64,000 nt of DNA from Pseudomonas sp. (GTDB lineage Bacteria > Pseudomonadota > Gammaproteobacteria > Pseudomonadales > Pseudomonadaceae). Positions within the stretch are counted from its first letter, which is position 1. The number at the start of each line of letters is the position of its first letter. Below are positions 49,055-60,891 of this stretch, piece by piece. The stretch covers positions 62,001-126,000 of the forward strand of contig NZ_JAUYGD010000044.1 in the NCBI RefSeq assembly GCF_030690725.1, read 5' to 3'. Under the pieces are notes generated by a model, which searched no databases, was not told the DNA's origin, and saw nothing but the letters and a program-made list of their open reading frames with translations. Position numbers and translations under genes: made by a program.

Positions 49055-50025
49055 TGAGCGCCGTCCTGACTGCCCGAGACCTCACCCGTCACTACGAAAT
49101 ATCCCGCGGCCTGTTTCAGCCCAACGCTCATGTACAGGCGCTCAATGGCGTGTCCTTTGAATTACAGGCGGGCAAGACCCTGGCGGTGGTCGGCGAGTCC
49201 GGCTGCGGTAAATCCACCCTGGCCCGCGCGCTGACATTGATCGAGGAGCCCAGTTCGGGCTCGCTGCAGATCGCCGGGCAGGAGGTAACTGGCGCCAACA
49301 AGGCCCAGCGCAAGCAGCTGCGCCGTGATGTGCAGATGGTTTTTCAAAACCCCTACGCCTCGCTCAATCCGCGGCAGAAGGTCGGCGACCAATTGGGTGA
49401 ACCGCTGCTGATCAACACCGGGCTGTCACGCCTGGAACGGCGCGAGCGGGTGCAGGCGATGATGCAGCAGGTCGGCCTGCGCCCCGAGCAATACCAGCGC
49501 TACCCGCATATGTTCTCCGGTGGCCAGCGCCAGCGCATCGCCCTGGCGCGGGCGATGATGCTGCAACCCAAAGTACTGGTAGCGGACGAACCGACTTCGG
49601 CGCTGGACGTATCGATCCAGGCCCAGGTGCTCAACCTGTTTATGGACCTGCAGGAGCAGTTCAACACCGGCTATGTGTTTATCTCGCACAACCTCTCGGT
49701 GGTGCGCCATGTCGCCGATGATGTACTGGTGATGTACCTCGGCCGCCCGGTGGAAATGGGCCCCAGCGAGCTGATCTACAACCGTCCGCTGCATCCTTAC
49801 ACCCAGGCGCTGCTGTCGGCGACGCCGACCATTCATCCTGATCCGAGCAAACCGAAGATCAAGATCAGTGGTGAGCTGCCCAACCCACTGTCGCCCCCCA
49901 GCGGCTGCGCCTTCCATCAACGCTGCCCGCACGCCAGTGAACGCTGCCAGGTTGAACAGCCGGCGCTGCGCCTGCTCGATGCGCGGCAAGTGGCTTGCCA
50001 CCATGCCGAGCAGATCAATAGCTAA
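49054..50025 (+). CDS. dppF: Dipeptide ABC transporter ATPase DppF
   Basis: This 323-residue OppF/DppF ATPase has Walker A GESGCGKS, signature FSGGQRQRIALARAMM, Walker B VLVADEPTSALD and the tail CAFHQRCPHASERC. It pairs with DppD to power uptake. It is the last gene of the dipeptide operon, followed by a perfect hairpin. Confidence 0.96.
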   Translation: MSAVLTARDLTRHYEISRGLFQPNAHVQALNGVSFELQAGKTLAVVGESGCGKSTLARALTLIEEPSSGSLQIAGQEVTGANKAQRKQLRRDVQMVFQNPYASLNPRQKVGDQLGEPLLINTGLSRLERRERVQAMMQQVGLRPEQYQRYPHMFSGGQRQRIALARAMMLQPKVLVADEPTSALDVSIQAQVLNLFMDLQEQFNTGYVFISHNLSVVRHVADDVLVMYLGRPVEMGPSELIYNRPLHPYTQALLSATPTIHPDPSKPKIKISGELPNPLSPPSGCAFHQRCPHASERCQVEQPALRLLDARQVACHHAEQINS

Positions 50026-50030
50026 ATGAT

Positions 50031-50056
50031 GTGAGCCCCGGCCAGCCGGGGCTCAC
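50031..50056. terminator. Perfect hairpin after dppF (terminator-like, no T run)
   Basis: The 11-bp stem GTGAGCCCCGG (50031-50041) / CCGGGGCTCAC (50046-50056) has the loop CCAG. It lies 6 bp after the dppF stop, between convergent dppF and elyC. Lack of a T run on either side makes simple intrinsic termination unsure; it may stabilise the 3' end. Confidence 0.55.
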
Positions 50057-50832
50057 TATGGCGCAGCTGTACCTGGGTAGAACAGCCGATAGCCCAGTAG
50101 GCCAACGGCCTCGTTAAGCAGTAAGCCGTTCTGCCAAACCGCCTTGCTTTCCGGCAGCCAGCCACCGGCAGGCCGGCCATTGGGCGTACCGAGAAAGCCC
50201 ATCGGCGCGCTGATTACCTGCAAACCCGCCTGTTCGAAACTCCAGCGTGACCTGGGCATATGCCAAGCCTGGGTCACCAGCACCACGCGAGTAATCCCCG
50301 CCTGTTTCAGCAGCTCAGCGCTGTGGGTCGCATTCTCCCAGGTGGTGCGGCTCAGGCCTTCCTGCCAACGCACCGGCACTTTGTAATCGCGCGCCAGCAC
50401 CTCAGCCATCAACGCTGCTTCGCTGGGCGGTACGCCATAGTGCAACCCGCCGCTGGTCAGCAGCGGCAAACCCGAAGCCTTGGCCAGCCGCGCCGCGAAA
50501 CGCACCCGCTCCAACGCCATCAGGCTGGGTTGATCAGCGCCCCAGCCAGGGTCAGCCAGCTCACGCCCGCCACCCAGAACCACAATTACTTCAGCCTGCC
50601 GAGCCAAGTCAGCCCATTGCCGCTCATTTAATGCCGGCTCGGTTTCCAGCATCCGCGCCGAATACTCGACCACCACCGGCAGACTAAACAGCCACATACC
50701 GCCCAGCCCGGCAACCAGGCAGCCTGCCGCCAGCCGTGGAAAACGCCGACGCAGCCACCAGGCGGCCAGCAGCAAAAGCAGGAACAGGCCAGGCGGAAGG
50801 AAGAACTGTTTGAGGATGTAGCGAATCGGCAT
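50056..50832 (-). CDS. elyC: ElyC/YdcF-family DUF218 envelope protein
   Basis: This 258-residue protein has two N-terminal hydrophobic segments (about 8-28 and 36-55) and a DUF218 domain (VIVVLGGGRELADPGWG, LTSGGLHYGVPPSEAALMAEVL, RTTWENATHSAELL, RVVLVTQAWHMPRSRWSFEQAGLQV). E. coli ElyC supports undecaprenyl-carrier supply for wall synthesis; the domain's activity is not settled. The start MPIRYILKQFFLP follows GGAGG; a 44-codon extension was rejected. It is likely co-transcribed with the zinc-ribbon gene (26-bp gap) upstream. Confidence 0.85.
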   Translation of the reverse strand: MPIRYILKQFFLPPGLFLLLLLAAWWLRRRFPRLAAGCLVAGLGGMWLFSLPVVVEYSARMLETEPALNERQWADLARQAEVIVVLGGGRELADPGWGADQPSLMALERVRFAARLAKASGLPLLTSGGLHYGVPPSEAALMAEVLARDYKVPVRWQEGLSRTTWENATHSAELLKQAGITRVVLVTQAWHMPRSRWSFEQAGLQVISAPMGFLGTPNGRPAGGWLPESKAVWQNGLLLNEAVGLLGYRLFYPGTAAP

Positions 50833-50858
50833 TGAGCACCTCCATGGGTGCGCGCAGC

Positions 50859-51302
50859 CTACCGATGATTGCTCGCCCGAAACAACTGCGAACCACAGGC
50901 TTTGCAGGCCTGCACGCCATTGCCGGACTGCCAGCCGGCCAGAGTGCCGCACAGCGCGCAGCACAACTGTAAACGGCGTTTAAGCAGCGGTTTGATCTTG
51001 CCGGGCAGCGCGGCGGTGGGTTTGTGGCCGGTGCGGCCGACCTTGCGTGAGCTTGGTAGCTGCTCGATCTGCGCCATTTCCTGCGCGGCGGCATGCCAGC
51101 CGCGCAGCCAATCCAGGTCGCGATCCAGATAAGCGCGGATCAGCTCCATTTCCGCCGCCGTCAGGCCGCGCAGTTCCAGTTCCAGGGGCGGTTGTGCGGA
51201 CAGCGCACTCAGGCTGTCTGCCTCATCCAAGGCCATGGCAAGGCGTTGCAGCAGCCGCTCATAAAGCCCGCCCCCCGCTGCACCACGCCGAAACTCCGCC
51301 AT
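50859..51302 (-). CDS. YbeL-like zinc-ribbon protein (DUF1451)
   Basis: This 147-residue protein has a long helical N-terminal part (YERLLQRLAMALDEADSLSALS) and a C-terminal zinc ribbon with CCALCG and ACKACGS cysteine pairs. It resembles the YbeL/DUF1451 family, whose gene in E. coli also lies near leuS. Function is unknown. GAGG lies 6 nt before the ATG. It is divergent from leuS. Confidence 0.82.
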   Translation of the reverse strand: MAEFRRGAAGGGLYERLLQRLAMALDEADSLSALSAQPPLELELRGLTAAEMELIRAYLDRDLDWLRGWHAAAQEMAQIEQLPSSRKVGRTGHKPTAALPGKIKPLLKRRLQLCCALCGTLAGWQSGNGVQACKACGSQLFRASNHR

Positions 51303-54159
<2,857 letters not shown>

Positions 54160-54231
54160 CTAGTCGCCAACTGATTAAGCTCGGCGCGACCGCACAACGG
54201 CGCGCCGCAAGACACGCCAAGGGGATAAAAG

Positions 54232-54843
54232 ATGATCAAACGGAATCTGTTGGTAATTGGCCTGGCTACCCTGCTCAGCGCTTGCGGCTTCCAGCTGCGC
54301 GGCACCGGTGACGTACAGTTCGCCCTCAAGGAACTGGATGTCAGCGCACGCAACGCCTATGGCGAAACCGTCAACGAAGTGCGCGACGTGCTGCAGAACA
54401 ACGGCGTCAAGGTCTACCCAGGCGCGCAGTACCGCCTGGTATTGAGCAACGAGCAGGAAAATCGCCGCGCCGCCAGCTTCACCAGCTCGGCCCGCACCGC
54501 CGAGTACGAGCTGAACAAAACCCTGGAATACGAGATCCGTGGCAGCAAAGACCTGCTGCTGATGAGCGACAAGCTGGAAGCCCAAAGTTTCTACACCCAG
54601 GACGGCAACAACCTGATTGGCGGTGACCAGGAAGCCGCGCAGCTGCGCCAGGAAATGAACCGCGAACTGATCCAACAACTGGTGCAGCGCCTGCAACAGA
54701 TCAGCCCAGCGCAACTGGACCAACTGCAGCAAGCCGCAGAAGCCAAGGCCCAAGCCGAAGCCGATGCCCTGGAAGCCGCTCGCCAGCAACAGGCGGCGCA
54801 ACCGCAGCAGTCGCCGATTCAGCTGCCGATTCCCGCCCAGTAA
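54232..54843 (+). CDS. lptE: LPS-assembly lipoprotein LptE
   Basis: This 203-residue lipoprotein has the lipobox [11 protein letters not shown] (C18). LptE plugs the LptD barrel in the outer membrane and takes part in LPS insertion. The core fold (about 20-150) is typical, and the C-terminus is extended by an Ala/Gln-rich low-complexity tail (from about residue 155). Spaced 72 bp after leuS and 39 bp before holA. Confidence 0.94.
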   Translation: MIKRNLLVIGLATLLSACGFQLRGTGDVQFALKELDVSARNAYGETVNEVRDVLQNNGVKVYPGAQYRLVLSNEQENRRAASFTSSARTAEYELNKTLEYEIRGSKDLLLMSDKLEAQSFYTQDGNNLIGGDQEAAQLRQEMNRELIQQLVQRLQQISPAQLDQLQQAAEAKAQAEADALEAARQQQAAQPQQSPIQLPIPAQ

Positions 54844-54882
54844 GCTCGCCGGGCCGCGCCAGCGGCCCAGCTCTGCGCCCCC

Positions 54883-55917
54883 ATGAAACTTAACTCCGCA
54901 CAACTCGGCAAACACCTGCAGGGCAACCTGAGCCCGGTGTATGTGGTCAGTGGCGACGAGCCACTGCTCTGCCAGGAAGCCACCGACGCCATTCGCGCCG
55001 CAACCCGCCAGCAGGGTTTCAGCGAGCGCCAGGTGTTCAACGCCGACAACAACTTCGACTGGGGCAACCTGCTGCAAGCCGGTGCCAGCCTGTCGCTGTT
55101 TGCCGACAAACGCCTGCTTGAGCTGCGCCTGCCCAACGGCAAGCCCGGCGACAAGGGCGCTGCGGCGTTGCTCGAATACCTCGCCCGCCCCGCCGAAGAC
55201 ACCGTACTGCTGATCAGCCTGCCGAAACTCGACGGCAGCGCGCAGAAGACTAAATGGGGCAAAGCGCTGATCGAGGGTGCGCAGACGCAGTTCGTACAGA
55301 TCTGGCCGGTCGATGCCAACCAGCTGCCGCAATGGATTCGCCAGCGCCTGGCGCAATCGGGCCTCAGCGCCAGCGCCGAAGCGGTGGACATGATTGCCGT
55401 GCGCGTCGAAGGCAACCTGCTGGCTGCCGCCCAGGAAATCGAAAAGCTCAAGCTGCTCGCCGAAGGCACGCAGATCGACGTCGACACCGTGCATGCCTCG
55501 GTCGCCGACAGCGCGCGTTTTGATGTATTCGGCCTGATCGATGCGGCCCTCAATGGCGAAGCCGCCCACGCTCTGCGCATGCTCGAAGGCCTGCGCGGTG
55601 AAGGCGTCGAGCCGCCGGTGATTCTCTGGGCCCTGGCCCGGGAAATCCGTCTACTGGCCAGCATCGCCCAGCAGTACAGCCAGGGTACGCCGCTGGAAAA
55701 AGCCTTCAGCTCCGCCCGCCCGCCAGTCTGGGACAAGCGCCGTCCGCTGGTCAGCAAAGCCCTGCAACGCTTATCCGCCGCCCGCTGGGCCGCGCTGCTG
55801 CAGGATGCCCAGCAGATCGACGCACAGATCAAAGGCCAGGCGGCCGGCGATCCCTGGAGCGGCCTGAGCTTGTTGACCCTGAACATTTGCGGCCAACGCC
55901 TGGGCCTAACCCGCTAG
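54883..55917 (+). CDS. holA: DNA polymerase III subunit delta
   Basis: This 344-residue clamp-loader subunit begins MKLNSAQLGKHLQGNLSPVYVVSGDEPLL, typical for HolA. Delta opens the beta clamp during loading. The family stretches FNADNNFDWGNLL, DMIAVRVEGNLLAAAQEIEKL and FDVFGLIDAALNG are present. The gene is intact and follows lptE. Confidence 0.97.
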   Translation: MKLNSAQLGKHLQGNLSPVYVVSGDEPLLCQEATDAIRAATRQQGFSERQVFNADNNFDWGNLLQAGASLSLFADKRLLELRLPNGKPGDKGAAALLEYLARPAEDTVLLISLPKLDGSAQKTKWGKALIEGAQTQFVQIWPVDANQLPQWIRQRLAQSGLSASAEAVDMIAVRVEGNLLAAAQEIEKLKLLAEGTQIDVDTVHASVADSARFDVFGLIDAALNGEAAHALRMLEGLRGEGVEPPVILWALAREIRLLASIAQQYSQGTPLEKAFSSARPPVWDKRRPLVSKALQRLSAARWAALLQDAQQIDAQIKGQAAGDPWSGLSLLTLNICGQRLGLTR

Positions 55918-55999
55918 CGCCCAGTCTCTGGACTTTTAGCTGCATGCGGATCATGCTTCGCCCGCCTGCGACGTGCAGGCCATTTACCGAGGAACCGTC

Positions 56000-56158
56000 A
56001 TGGCGAAGAAAGCCAAACGCGGCCCCAACAAGGCCAAATCCCTGATAGCCCAACCGCTGTTTCGCTCACGCCAGGAAACACCCGGCAAAGGCAAAGGCAG
56101 CTACCGCCGCGAAGCCTCCCAGCAAAACTGGGAGGCTTCATACGTTCTGGCCGCCTGA
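56000..56158 (+). CDS. arfA: Alternative ribosome-rescue factor ArfA
   Basis: This 52-residue basic protein (MAKKAKRGPNKAKSLIAQPLF, then GKGKGSYRRE at 29-38 and NWEAS at 43-47) matches ArfA, which binds stalled nonstop ribosomes and recruits RF2 when trans-translation fails. It is shorter than E. coli ArfA and lacks its hydrophobic C-terminal tail. GAGG precedes the ATG; an upstream nine-codon extension was rejected. A perfect hairpin lies inside codons 38-47, as in other arfA genes. Confidence 0.9.
   Translation: MAKKAKRGPNKAKSLIAQPLFRSRQETPGKGKGSYRREASQQNWEASYVLAA
56111..56139 (+). promoter_or_regulatory. In-gene hairpin of arfA (nonstop-mRNA switch)
   Basis: The perfect 11-bp stem GAAGCCTCCCA (56111-56121) / TGGGAGGCTTC (56129-56139) with loop GCAAAAC lies in the arfA coding sequence, 17 bp before the TGA. 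In E. coli such a hairpin causes RNase III cleavage or termination, so arfA mRNA lacks a stop codon and its product is destroyed through tmRNA unless trans-translation is impaired. There is no strong T run here, so RNase III cleavage is the likelier route. Confidence 0.75.
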
Positions 56159-56240
56159 AAAGCCCGCCACAGCCCGCTAGCACCCGCACATCAGTTCAAT
56201 CATGCTAAGGTTACGGCCTGCAAAATGTGCCGAGATCACC

Positions 56241-57524
56241 ATGCCTTACCTGCTTCTTCGGGGCCTGTCCCATAGCGCCATCGCCTGCCTCCTGCTGCTT
56301 CTGACTGCCTGCGCCGAAGCGCCGGCCCAGCCGCTTGCAGCCGCGCCAGTCACGACTAGCGCAGTACCCGCCAGCCCAGCCGCTAGTGTGGCCAGCAGCC
56401 CAACCCCGTTACTCAGCTTCGATGAATGGCGCATGCTGCTGCGCAGCGATGCCATCGCCGCCGGGATCGACGCAGCACTGTTCGACCGCACATTCGCCGG
56501 CATCACCCTGGACCCCAGAGTCGTTACCTCCGACAACAGCCAGCCGGAGTTCACCCGTCCGGTGTGGGACTACATTGATGGCGCCGTGTCCGTCTCGCGT
56601 ATCGCCCAAGGCCGCCTACTCAAAGCGCAGCATCGACCAACCCTAAAAGCCATCCGCCGCGCCTACGCCGTCGACCATGAAGTGCTGATCGCGATCTGGG
56701 GCATGGAAAGCAATTACGGCAGCAATATCGGCAGCCATAACGTCATCCGCTCCCTCGCCACCCTGGCCTACGACGGCCGCCGCCAGGTGTTCTGGCGCAG
56801 CCAGTTGCTGGCCGCACTGCAGATCCTGCAAGCCGGCGACGGCCCAGCGCAGGGCCTGATCGGTTCATGGGCGGGCGCTATGGGGCAAACCCAGTTTATG
56901 CCGACCACCTTCAATCAACATGCCGTGGATTTTGATGGCGATGGCAAGCGTGATCTGTGGAACTCCACCCCTGACGCCCTCGCCTCTGCCGCCCACTACC
57001 TGCAAGCCTCGGGCTGGGAAAACGGCCAACCCTGGGGCTTTGAAGTGAATCTGCCGCAGGGCTTCGATTACGCCCTGGCCGACCCGGAAGTACGCCGCAG
57101 CCTGGCGCAGTGGCGCATCCTCGGGATCAACCCGGTCAGAGCCATTGATACCAACGAGCAAAGCCAGGCCACGCTGTTTCTGCCTGCGGGCCATCGCGGC
57201 CCGGCGTTCCTGCTGCTGAACAACTTCCGCAGCATTCTCAAGTACAACAACTCCACCGCCTACGCACTGGCCATCGGCCTGCTCAGCGATGCGCTGGATG
57301 GTAACCCCGGCGTGCAGGCCGCCTGGCCACGTGGCGACCGCCAACTGGGCCGCAGCGAACGCATCGAACTGCAGGAACTGCTGGCCAGCAAAGGCTACGA
57401 GCCAGGCCCGGCGGACGGCATCATCGGTGCCAACACGCGCAAGGCCGTGCGCGCCTTTCAGCAATCTCAGGGGCAGCCTGCCGATGGTTACCCCAGCCAT
57501 GAGCTGCTGCAGCAACTCAGGTAA
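56241..57524 (+). CDS. sltB3: MltB-family lytic transglycosylase with peptidoglycan-binding domain (SltB3-like)
   Basis: This 427-residue lipoprotein (LLLLLTACAEA, C about 26) has an Ala/Pro-rich linker, an SLT-like MltB catalytic domain (IWGMESNYGSNIGSHNVI with the catalytic Glu, AGAMGQTQFMPTTF) and a C-terminal PG_binding_1 domain (YEPGPADGIIGANTRKAVRAFQQ). It cleaves peptidoglycan glycan strands to 1,6-anhydro ends. The architecture and place near holA and lip genes match P. aeruginosa SltB3 (from memory, PA3992). The start MPYLLLRGLSH was chosen after GAG. Confidence 0.87.
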   Translation: MPYLLLRGLSHSAIACLLLLLTACAEAPAQPLAAAPVTTSAVPASPAASVASSPTPLLSFDEWRMLLRSDAIAAGIDAALFDRTFAGITLDPRVVTSDNSQPEFTRPVWDYIDGAVSVSRIAQGRLLKAQHRPTLKAIRRAYAVDHEVLIAIWGMESNYGSNIGSHNVIRSLATLAYDGRRQVFWRSQLLAALQILQAGDGPAQGLIGSWAGAMGQTQFMPTTFNQHAVDFDGDGKRDLWNSTPDALASAAHYLQASGWENGQPWGFEVNLPQGFDYALADPEVRRSLAQWRILGINPVRAIDTNEQSQATLFLPAGHRGPAFLLLNNFRSILKYNNSTAYALAIGLLSDALDGNPGVQAAWPRGDRQLGRSERIELQELLASKGYEPGPADGIIGANTRKAVRAFQQSQGQPADGYPSHELLQQLR

Positions 57525-57661
57525 GCACCCGCGCAGCGCCTGACGCTGCGCCCTGCTGCTCAACTACACTTGAGCAACGGTATTTGCTGCCGATAACCCG
57601 CTAAGGACGAGCTCAACTCACTCAGGGATCAGCCAACCTTTGTTTTACAAGGTGCCTTGCG

Positions 57662-58978
57662 ATGTTCAACAACAAATTGAAAGAGGAGCTGGCCGAACTG
57701 CGTGAAGAGCTGGCCAGCCTGCGGCAGATCCGCGACTCGATTTACAGTGAAATGCTGGTAATCGAGATCGACCCGAGTGGCAAGATCCGCAACGCCAACG
57801 ACGATTTTCTTCGCGAGATGTACTACGAGCGCAGCACCCTGCTGGGTCGCACGCTGGAATCACTGATCCCCACCTCGTTCCATAACGAACCCAATTACCG
57901 GAACCTGCAGCAGGCCCTGCGCCAGCGTGAACACCTCAATGGTGCTTTTCGCCTGCTGCGCGGCAACGGCCAGGAAGCCTGGCTCCGCGCCGTCTGGCAG
58001 CCCGTGCTGAATGGCCGTGGCGAGCTGCTCTATTTCGCCTGTTTCGCCACCGACCTGACCCGCACCATCGCCACCTCCCGCGAGCACGAAGGCCTGATCG
58101 ATGCACTGCTGCGCTCCACCGCGGTGATCGAATTCAACCTGGCCGGTGAAGTTCTCACCGCCAACCAGCGTTTTCTTGATGGCATGGGTTATCGCCTGGA
58201 ACAGATCAAGGGCAAGCATCACCGCCAGTTCTGCGAAGCCGAGGAATACAACTCGCAGACTTACCAGGCCTTCTGGGCCAGGCTTAACCGCGGCGAGTAT
58301 ATCGCCGGGCGCTTCAAGCGCATCGACAGTGCGGGCCGCACGGTCTGGCTGGAAGCCTCCTACAACCCCATCGTCGATAACCACAACAAGCTTTATAAAG
58401 TGGTCAAATTCGCCACGGTGATCACCGACCAGGTCAACCAGGAAGCGGCCGTGGCCAATGCCGCCAACATGGCCTACAGCATCTCGCAGCAAACGGACGC
58501 CAGCGCCAACAAAGGCGCCAACGTGGTCAGCCAGACCGTCGCAGTGATGCAGCGCATCGCCCAGCAAATGCAGGACGCCAGCGAGGGCATCGAGGCCTTG
58601 GACAAGCAGTCGCAACTGATCAGCACCATCATGCAGACCATTCGCGGCATTGCCGAACAGCCCAACCTGCTGGCCTTGAACGCGGCCATCGAAGCCGCGC
58701 GGGCCGGCGATCAGGGCCGCGGCTTCGCCGTGGTGGCCGACGAAGTGCGGCAACTGGCCGGTCGCACCAGTCAGGCCACCGAGGAAATCGTCGACGTGGT
58801 GCAAAGAAACCAGAGCCTGGCCCAGCAGGCAGTGAGCAGCATGGCCAGCAGCCGTCAGCAGGCCGAACAAGGCCTGGACCTGGCCAACGAGGCGGGCACG
58901 GTCATTGTGGAAATTCAGGAAGGCGCCAAGCAGGTGGTACAGGCCGTAGAGCAGTTCGCCAGCCAGTTGCAGCAGTAG
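57662..58978 (+). CDS. Soluble PAS-PAS methyl-accepting chemotaxis-like protein (BdlA-like layout)
   Basis: This 438-residue protein has no membrane helix. It starts with a coiled coil (about 4-24), then two PAS domains (about 25-140 and 145-260) and a short MCP signalling domain (about 265-438) with the conserved tip [34 protein letters not shown]. The layout equals that of BdlA, a biofilm-dispersal sensor, and Aer2/AerC-like cytoplasmic receptors. It has EQPN where nearly all MCPs have EQTN, and no C-terminal CheR-binding pentapeptide. It stands alone between sltB3 and lipA; no haem or FAD-binding residues can be assigned. Confidence 0.87.
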   Translation: MFNNKLKEELAELREELASLRQIRDSIYSEMLVIEIDPSGKIRNANDDFLREMYYERSTLLGRTLESLIPTSFHNEPNYRNLQQALRQREHLNGAFRLLRGNGQEAWLRAVWQPVLNGRGELLYFACFATDLTRTIATSREHEGLIDALLRSTAVIEFNLAGEVLTANQRFLDGMGYRLEQIKGKHHRQFCEAEEYNSQTYQAFWARLNRGEYIAGRFKRIDSAGRTVWLEASYNPIVDNHNKLYKVVKFATVITDQVNQEAAVANAANMAYSISQQTDASANKGANVVSQTVAVMQRIAQQMQDASEGIEALDKQSQLISTIMQTIRGIAEQPNLLALNAAIEAARAGDQGRGFAVVADEVRQLAGRTSQATEEIVDVVQRNQSLAQQAVSSMASSRQQAEQGLDLANEAGTVIVEIQEGAKQVVQAVEQFASQLQQ

Positions 58979-59116
58979 CCCCTGTGCACTTGCCTGCGGG
59001 CCGCCTGCCTGAACCGCACGGCGCCCGCCGGACTGAACGGTCAGCTTCTGTGATAAGCTGCGCGGCGGCCACAAGCCGCCTCGTCCACGGAGCCTCTAGC
59101 GGAGCCCAGATTGCCG

Positions 59117-60169
59117 ATGTCCGATACCTCCCCGCCTAAAACCGTCGCCAGTGGCGAAAAATTCCGTACTACCCAAGGCATCACCGCGATCAAGGACGGA
59201 CAGAAGCGCCGCTCCTCCAGCGAGCCTCAGGTGTTCGAGCCCAAACCCAAGTGGCTACGAGTCAAGGCGCCTGGCGGCAGCCGCTTCGAGGCGGTCAAGC
59301 GCAATGTCAGTGAACACCGCCTGAGCACCGTGTGCCAGGAGTCCCACTGCCCGAACATGGGCGAATGCTGGTCCAACGGTACTGCGACCATCATGCTGAT
59401 GGGCTCAGTGTGCACCCGCGCATGCCGCTTCTGCGCAGTGGACACCGGCAACCCCAACGGTTGGCTGGACCTGGAAGAGCCACAGAACACTGCCAAATCA
59501 GTCGAGCTGATGGCGCTGCGCTATATCGTGCTGACCTCGGTGGATCGCGACGACCTGGATGACGGCGGTGCCAGCCACTACGCCGCCTGCGTACGGGCGA
59601 TCAAAGACAACACGCCGCACGTGGTGGTGGAAGCCCTGACCCCGGACTTCGACGGCGACCTGCAAGCCATTGAGCGTGTGGTGGATTCGGGCCTAGAGGT
59701 GTTCGCGCAGAACGTCGAGACGGTCAAGCGCCTGACCCACGAAGTGCGCGACCCGCGCGCCGGTTACGAGAAGACCTTGCGCGCGCTGGAACATGCCAAA
59801 CGCCATCGTCCGTCCGTGCTGACCAAGACCAGCCTGATGCTCGGCCTGGGCGAAACTGACGAAGAGATCATCCAGACCATGGATGACCTGCGCACCATCA
59901 ACGTCGACATCCTCACCCTCGGCCAGTACCTGCAACCGACACGCAACCACCTGACGGTCAAGCGCTGGGTCAGCCCGGAAGAGTTCAATCGTTTCCGCGA
60001 AATCGGCCTGCAGAAGGGCTTTATGGAAGTCGCCGCCGGCCCGCTGGTACGTTCCAGCTACCGTGCCGACAAGGTATTCGAGAAGAACAACCTGGGCCTG
60101 GCCGCTCCAGTACCCGTACCAGGCCAGCAGCTCGACAGCAGCCTGATCCCAGCCCTCAATCTAAACTGA
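59117..60169 (+). CDS. lipA: Lipoyl synthase, atypical subtype
   Basis: This 350-residue radical-SAM enzyme has the auxiliary cluster cysteines C73, C78, C84 ([12 protein letters not shown]) and the SAM cluster C99, C103, C106 (CTRACRFC), and the RSSY C-terminal motif. It inserts sulfur into octanoyl groups of lipoyl domains. [37 protein letters not shown] and FAQNVETV differ from the usual gammaproteobacterial EEASCPNL, CTRRCPFC and FNHNLE. The ATG at 59117 is used; a TTG at 59111 has better spacing (6 nt) from GGAG at 59101-59104 and may be the true start. It is convergent with lipB. Confidence 0.9.
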   Translation: MSDTSPPKTVASGEKFRTTQGITAIKDGQKRRSSSEPQVFEPKPKWLRVKAPGGSRFEAVKRNVSEHRLSTVCQESHCPNMGECWSNGTATIMLMGSVCTRACRFCAVDTGNPNGWLDLEEPQNTAKSVELMALRYIVLTSVDRDDLDDGGASHYAACVRAIKDNTPHVVVEALTPDFDGDLQAIERVVDSGLEVFAQNVETVKRLTHEVRDPRAGYEKTLRALEHAKRHRPSVLTKTSLMLGLGETDEEIIQTMDDLRTINVDILTLGQYLQPTRNHLTVKRWVSPEEFNRFREIGLQKGFMEVAAGPLVRSSYRADKVFEKNNLGLAAPVPVPGQQLDSSLIPALNLN

Positions 60170-60180
60170 TAGAGCTGGAA

Positions 60181-60222
60181 AACGCCTGACTCTGGATAAT
60201 GCCTGGGTCAGGCGTTTTGCTT
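60181..60222 (+). terminator. Intrinsic terminator after lipA
   Basis: The 10-bp stem AACGCCTGAC (60181-60190) / GTCAGGCGTT (60207-60216) is followed by TTGCTTTCT. It lies between convergent lipA and lipB. Confidence 0.82.
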
Positions 60223-60237
60223 TCTGCCAGCCACACC

Positions 60238-60891
60238 TTAGCGATCTATAACGCCAGCCAGGGTCTGCTGCAGTGGGTAGTCAAGGTGCTTGACCAGCTG
60301 CTCACGCAGCCGCGCGCCGACCTCAACCATGCTCACTGGCCCCGCCACCTGATCGGCCAATTGGGTCATGGCCATGCCGGCATAACCGCAGGGGTTGATG
60401 CGCTGGAACGGCTGCAGGTCCATATCCACATTCAACGCCAAACCATGAAAGCTGCGACCGTTGCGGATGCGCAGGCCGAGGGAGGCGATCTTCGCGCCAT
60501 CCACATACACACCTGGAGCGTCCGGCTTGGCATTGGCGCTGACGCCGTAGCTGGCGAGCAGATCAATCAGGCTGCGCTCGATCCGGCTGACCAGCTCACG
60601 CACGCCAATGCCACTACGCCGCACATCCAGCAGCAGGTAAGCCACCAGTTGGCCGGGGCCGTGGTAGGTGACCTGACCACCACGGTCGACCTGCACCACC
60701 GGAATATCCCCTGGGAACAGCAAATGCTCGGCTTTGCCGGCCTGACCCTGGGTAAATACGGGGGCGTGCTCGAGCAGCCAGATTTCGTCCGGCGTATCCA
60801 CGCCGCGCGTATCGGTGAAGCGCTGCATCGCATGCCAGGTAGGCTGATAATCGACCTGGCCCAGCTCACGAAAGCCGAGCGGCAGGCTCAT
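60238..60891 (-). CDS. lipB: Lipoyl(octanoyl) transferase
   Basis: This 217-residue enzyme has the catalytic K134 ([12 protein letters not shown]) and C168 ([10 protein letters not shown]) and the [16 protein letters not shown] motif. It moves octanoate from ACP to lipoyl-domain lysines, the substrate for LipA. Its start overlaps the ybeD stop by 1 bp (TGATG). It is the last gene of the minus-strand run sltB1-rlpA-dacA-ybeD-lipB. Confidence 0.97.
   Translation of the reverse strand: MSLPLGFRELGQVDYQPTWHAMQRFTDTRGVDTPDEIWLLEHAPVFTQGQAGKAEHLLFPGDIPVVQVDRGGQVTYHGPGQLVAYLLLDVRRSGIGVRELVSRIERSLIDLLASYGVSANAKPDAPGVYVDGAKIASLGLRIRNGRSFHGLALNVDMDLQPFQRINPCGYAGMAMTQLADQVAGPVSMVEVGARLREQLVKHLDYPLQQTLAGVIDR

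Noticed and set aside
58979..59100. Possible promoter and small hairpin (GGCGGC-cacaa-GCCGCC) before lipA
   Set aside because: Hexamers are too weak and the stem is only 6 bp in very GC-rich DNA.
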